NCBI GenBank assembly: GCA_016550425.1
Contig: JABXGS010000020.1
Coordinates: 1 to 7,421 of the forward strand
Length of the DNA: 7,421 bases
Origin: an archaeon
GTDB lineage: Archaea > Asgardarchaeota > Hermodarchaeia > Hermodarchaeales > Hermodarchaeaceae
Reading direction: 5' to 3'
This document shows, in pieces, positions 5,070-7,421 of the stretch (the stretch's first letter is position 1; each line of letters starts with the position of its first letter). Position numbers and translations under genes: made by a program. Under the pieces are notes generated by a model. The model saw nothing but the letters and a program-made list of their open reading frames with translations. It was not told where the DNA came from and searched no databases.

Positions 5070-5888
5070 TTATTGACGAATTTTAGGAAAATTAAGTTTG
5101 CCTTCTTGTTTAAGGTAGGAGAGGACCATGAGAGTAAGAAGGATAACGGTGACGACAATAACAATGAGGGCATAAATGAATGGAAGGGCTCCAGGGGGCG
5201 GGAGTAAGGGTGGAAGTGGGAGTTGGGGTTCGGTGACTCGGCAATAATTGATGTAGAGTTGGGCGTCGGGTTTTCCGGGGTTTTCGATGAGTTGCCAGTG
5301 GACGCGATAATGATGATATGAGCTGTTAACGTTGCTTAGGGTTTGGGTGACGGTGGTATAGTTGGTCCAGTAACCAGGGGTTTCGTTGAGGTGGGGGTGA
5401 AGGGTGTGGAGGTAGGGGATGGTACCATTTGGGAGCGGTGTGTCTGAGGTGATGCTGGCGTTGAGTCCATAAAGTAGGATGAGGGCGGAGGGTCCAGTGG
5501 CGCAACTGCGAAACTGGATGGTGACGTGGTTGATGTCGAGAGGGGTAAAGTCTTGCCAAAACATAATGGTGTGATCTTGGTTGGTGCGGGTGGGTTGGAG
5601 GAACAGGGTATCAGCATCCCCGTCGTTTTCCGTGTCATTGATGAGACGGTATTGTTCCTTGGGACCATCCGTGTCACCAGTGAAGTGCCAGAAGGTGGGT
5701 TTGGTGACATTATGGTCATTCCCCTCCCATCCCCCGGGCTCTGTTTCGGTGAAATCCCAATTGGGTACTAAATCGACAGGAATCTGTTTCACAGCCCCGA
5801 AGACGGAGTAGTTTACAGTTATCGGGGTCAGGGAAAACCCAGTGATTAAGCTAACTAAGAGTAAACAGATTAGAAGCGTTTTTCGCAT
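5070..5888 (-). CDS. Type I membrane glycoprotein of unknown function
   Basis: 272 residues. It has an N-terminal signal peptide (MRKT, then hydrophobic to about residue 20) and an extracellular domain of about 185 residues. A Pro/Leu-rich linker follows (about 221-236), then one membrane span (238-259) and a 13-residue hydrophilic tail. The outer domain opens with PNWDFTETEPGGWEG, which resembles the first strand of galactose-binding or carbohydrate-binding jelly-roll domains (N-x-D-F...G-W), so ligand or sugar binding is a guess. It holds seven N-x-S/T sequons (Asn60, 84, 143, 154, 168, 176, 188) and two outer cysteines (129, 216) that could pair. The ATG is supported by GGGTGA 6 bases upstream. 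The coding strand is strikingly C-rich and G-poor. It follows the GNAT gene on the same strand after a 249-base gap and probably has its own promoter. Confidence 0.82.
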   Translation of the reverse strand: MRKTLLICLLLVSLITGFSLTPITVNYSVFGAVKQIPVDLVPNWDFTETEPGGWEGNDHNVTKPTFWHFTGDTDGPKEQYRLINDTENDGDADTLFLQPTRTNQDHTIMFWQDFTPLDINHVTIQFRSCATGPSALILLYGLNASITSDTPLPNGTIPYLHTLHPHLNETPGYWTNYTTVTQTLSNVNSSYHHYRVHWQLIENPGKPDAQLYINYCRVTEPQLPLPPLLPPPGALPFIYALIVIVVTVILLTLMVLSYLKQEGKLNFPKIRQ

Positions 5889-5894
5889 TCCTTT

Positions 5895-5939
5895 TCACCC
5901 GCTGGAGAAGCTAGATTACCGCTTGAATGCGATGGTAAT
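5895..5939 (-). promoter_or_regulatory. Ribosome binding site, inverted repeat and TATA-like box of the membrane glycoprotein gene
   Basis: Reading on the minus strand, a TATA-like AATTATTA (5936-5943) overlaps one arm of the inverted repeat ATTACC-N13-GGTAAT (5915-5920, 5934-5939). GGGTGA (5895-5900) follows 6 bases before the ATG. The spacing gives a predicted start near 5912 and a short leader. The repeat is a candidate operator. Confidence 0.4.
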
Positions 5940-6019
5940 AATTCGTTAGCGACTTAAAGAAAGCACTGGTTCTTATGTTGATGAGCAGAAAATATTGAGA
6001 AAAAGCCAAAATGCCCTGT

Positions 6020-6046
6020 AAGGTCAGAAATCCTCTGATTCACCTT
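6020..6046 (-). terminator. Candidate terminator hairpin after the GNAT gene
   Basis: AAGGT and CAGA pair with TCTG and ACCTT (nine pairs) with a 5-base loop and a 4-base one-sided bulge. On the minus strand, T4 and T5 tracts follow within about 25 bases. It lies about 90 bases past the GNAT stop. The rest of the 5889-6137 gap shows no gene. Confidence 0.35.
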
Positions 6047-6137
6047 GGGATGGATCTTATACGATTATCAGTGAGTATCTTGGTTGTGCTGACTGATCTC
6101 CTTCTCTTTACTACTCTTATTGACGAATAGCGCTGTT

Positions 6138-6950
6138 TTAGAATCTGAAGAGATACCAGATGTAATCGAGTGTCTTTTCGAATCCGACTTTCTCCGCGAC
6201 TCTGATGGAGCCGATATTATCTTGGCTGGTGTGCCAGCCGATATGTTGGAACCCGTGTTGGAGTGCATAGTTCACAGTTGCAGCAGCGGTTGAGGTAGCT
6301 AATCCTTGTTGTCGGTGTTCGGGTTGGGTTCGGATGCCGATTTCAGCGCGATTTCCACTGACGCAGTCGGTGAGGCTCCATGAAACTAGTTTTTGTTGGT
6401 GCATCGTGGCAAATCCAAAGCCACGTTTCAAGAAAGCATCTTGAGAGCCCCAATTAGAGGCAATCCATGACCGTATATGGTCAGGAATGGACACGTCAGG
6501 ACTGGTAAGGAGAGATTGGGAAATCTGTATAATGGTATAAGGGAGCGTTACGGAATCTTTCCATTTTAGTTGAGTACAGGTATAATATCGGCGGGGAATG
6601 TAAATGGGGGTCTGTGTTGGAAAGATGGTGGCAAACTGTTTGGTCCACGTCTTTGGATGAACAGAGAGAATAAGTTCTATTTCATCTTCGGGTCGCGTTT
6701 TAGCTGTGCGCATTTTTTCCTGAAGATAATTGCCAAGTTTAGCATTGAAGGCATCGTTATTGGGGTTTCCGGCAAGAAAGCAGCCTTCTGCGGTGCTAAG
6801 AAAACAGCAGGTTGGTTTTTCGGGATCATCCACGAAGATGTGACCAGGACTGGTAAGCTCGATGAGGGCGGTGATGATGAGTTGAAAATCGAAGCCCTGA
6901 CATAGCGACCGAATGTGGTCATAATGTTCGAGGCTCAATGAGGTAAGCAC
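6138..6950 (-). CDS. GNAT-family N-acetyltransferase (ZmaR-like, PF12746 type)
   Basis: A 270-residue predicted acetyl-CoA-dependent transferase. The C-terminal GNAT fold is clear: EIGIRTQPEHRQQGLAT (203-219) contains the acetyl-CoA pyrophosphate-binding signature R-Q-Q-G-L-A (213-218), and GWHTSQDNIGSIRVAEKVGF (238-257) is the strand-turn-helix with the Asn and Ser typical of the family. The N-terminal half (including FVDDPEKPTCCFLS and FLAGNPNND, about 39-66) is the extra domain usual in PF12746 proteins, whose named member gives self-resistance to zwittermicin A; the substrate here is unknown. The start is GTG at 6950: GGTGA lies 6 bases upstream and an in-frame TGA lies shortly before, so no longer form is possible. 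No signal peptide or membrane segment is seen, so it is probably cytosolic. It is divergent from the HXXEE gene. Confidence 0.88.
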   Translation of the reverse strand: MLTSLSLEHYDHIRSLCQGFDFQLIITALIELTSPGHIFVDDPEKPTCCFLSTAEGCFLAGNPNNDAFNAKLGNYLQEKMRTAKTRPEDEIELILSVHPKTWTKQFATIFPTQTPIYIPRRYYTCTQLKWKDSVTLPYTIIQISQSLLTSPDVSIPDHIRSWIASNWGSQDAFLKRGFGFATMHQQKLVSWSLTDCVSGNRAEIGIRTQPEHRQQGLATSTAAATVNYALQHGFQHIGWHTSQDNIGSIRVAEKVGFEKTLDYIWYLFRF

Positions 6951-6956
6951 TGGGGT

Positions 6957-6961
6957 TCACC
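6957..6961 (-). promoter_or_regulatory. Ribosome binding site that sets the GTG start of the GNAT gene
   Basis: GGTGA on the minus strand, 6 bases before GTG at 6950. Its TGA is itself the in-frame stop that rules out any start further upstream. Confidence 0.6.
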
Positions 6962-6978
6962 GATGGCTTAGCGAGGCT

Positions 6979-7005
6979 GTTTAAACTAACAATGGTCCTT
7001 TAAAC
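6979..7005. promoter_or_regulatory. Repeated TTTAAAC elements in a divergent promoter region
   Basis: TTTAAAC occurs at 6980-6986 (inside the palindrome GTTTAAAC) and again at 6999-7005, 19 bases apart, about two helix turns. TTTAAA resembles an archaeal TATA core. The copy at 6999-7004 is well placed for a GNAT transcript starting near 6975. A pair of protein-binding sites is an alternative. Confidence 0.35.
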
Positions 7006-7105
7006 CAATCTTTGCGTTCGCTTTGAAAGAGACTAATATTCTGTTTATGCGCGATGTTGATATGAATTTTTATGCGAAGATAAGTAGAGTCTAAGAATAG
7101 TGTGT

Positions 7106-7110
7106 GGTGG
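7106..7110 (+). promoter_or_regulatory. Ribosome binding site of the HXXEE gene
   Basis: GGTGG ends 5 bases before the ATG at 7116 and 8 bases before a second in-frame ATG at 7119. Either could be used; the proteins differ by one Met. Confidence 0.45.
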
Positions 7111-7115
7111 ATAAG

Positions 7116-7421
7116 ATGATGGAAATCACCTTGAGTGTGCTGTTTTGGGGGTATCTAATGGCATATTGTGTGCACGTCATTGAGGAGACAGCGGTGGGAG
7201 AGGGATTTATTGAGATGATGCGCAAGACCTTTTATCCGGAGTATACGGGGCGAATGTTCTTTGGATTTAATCTCATGATTTTTTTGGTGTTCACTATTGG
7301 AATTGTCGTGTTTGAAGTGTTGGGAGGTGTCTGGGTGATTTGGCCACTGAGTTTTGCCTTTATGTTTGTGACCAATGGGCTCTGGCATTTGATTCAAACC
7401 ATTGTCTTACGCCGATTTTCC
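7116..7421 (+). CDS. HXXEE-type small membrane protein, C-terminus cut by window edge
   Basis: The frame is open from ATG 7116 to the end of the window (102 codons). Residues 20-24 read HVIEE, the HXXEE signature, and residues 87-91 read NGLWH, matching the second conserved N-x-x-x-H motif of that family (PF13787, function unknown). Three hydrophobic segments are visible (about 4-19, 48-70 and 72-95), so it is an integral membrane protein with the motif residues near or in the membrane, where they could bind a metal; metal binding is inference. Family members are usually about 150-200 residues, so roughly one third or more of the gene lies beyond the window. A TAG at 7098-7100 closes the frame upstream. 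It is transcribed divergently from the GNAT gene. Confidence 0.82.
   Translation, partial: MMEITLSVLFWGYLMAYCVHVIEETAVGEGFIEMMRKTFYPEYTGRMFFGFNLMIFLVFTIGIVVFEVLGGVWVIWPLSFAFMFVTNGLWHLIQTIVLRRFS

Noticed and set aside
5326..5811. Several overlapping open frames on both strands within the membrane glycoprotein gene
   Set aside because: They arise from the strong strand skew, which removes stop codons in other frames. Only the 272-residue frame has a signal peptide, membrane span and ribosome binding site.
6570..6905. Plus-strand 111-codon frame opposite the GNAT gene
   Set aside because: It is antisense to a clear acetyltransferase and shows no family features.
7155..7397. Minus-strand 80-codon frame at the right edge
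   Set aside because: It is opposite the HXXEE frame, which has both conserved motifs and hydrophobic segments; the minus frame is low-complexity and hydrophilic.
1..7421. A multi-gene defence, mobile or biosynthetic system
   Set aside because: The genes alternate strands with separate terminators and have no nuclease, helicase, transposase, integrase or toxin-antitoxin signatures.

Overview
The window looks like a piece of an Asgard archaeal chromosome (Thorarchaeia or Heimdallarchaeia-like; the lineage is a guess). The main reasons are a complete Ras/Rab-type small GTPase with all five G motifs, and large secreted proteins dense in N-glycosylation sequons that end in a membrane segment with a short basic or hydrophilic tail. 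One of these has a C-terminal Pro-Gly-Phe-Pro + hydrophobic + Arg/Lys tail of the archaeal surface-protein type. Several starts are preceded by a Shine-Dalgarno sequence. GC content looks intermediate. No rRNA, tRNA, CRISPR array, insertion sequence or phage gene was seen.

Layout, left to right. 2-883 (+): an aldo/keto reductase cut by the left edge. 884-1280: non-coding, with several small hairpins. 1281-3233 (+): a 650-residue surface protein with an N-terminal anchor or signal, seven propeller-type repeats, two cadherin/Ig-like repeats and a C-terminal membrane tail; a terminator hairpin overlaps its stop codon. 3531-4055 (-): the Ras-like GTPase. 4348-4863 (+): a secreted 171-residue beta-rich protein of unknown function, with its own TATA box, leader hairpin, ribosome binding site and terminator. 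5070-5888 (-): a type I membrane glycoprotein of unknown function. 6138-6950 (-): a GNAT acetyltransferase of the ZmaR-like (PF12746) type. 7116-7421 (+): the start of a small HXXEE-type membrane protein that runs off the right edge.

The genes change strand often and each full gene seems to be its own transcription unit, so there is no operon and no clear multi-gene system. By content, three of the seven genes make exported or surface proteins, one makes a signalling or trafficking GTPase, and three make housekeeping or unknown proteins. The most informative items are the GTPase (a eukaryotic-signature type protein without a lipid-attachment cysteine), the seven-fold repeat protein with a sequon at the same place in every repeat, and the two secreted proteins with no recognised family. 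I did not find convincing evidence of a new defence, mobile or biosynthetic system here.
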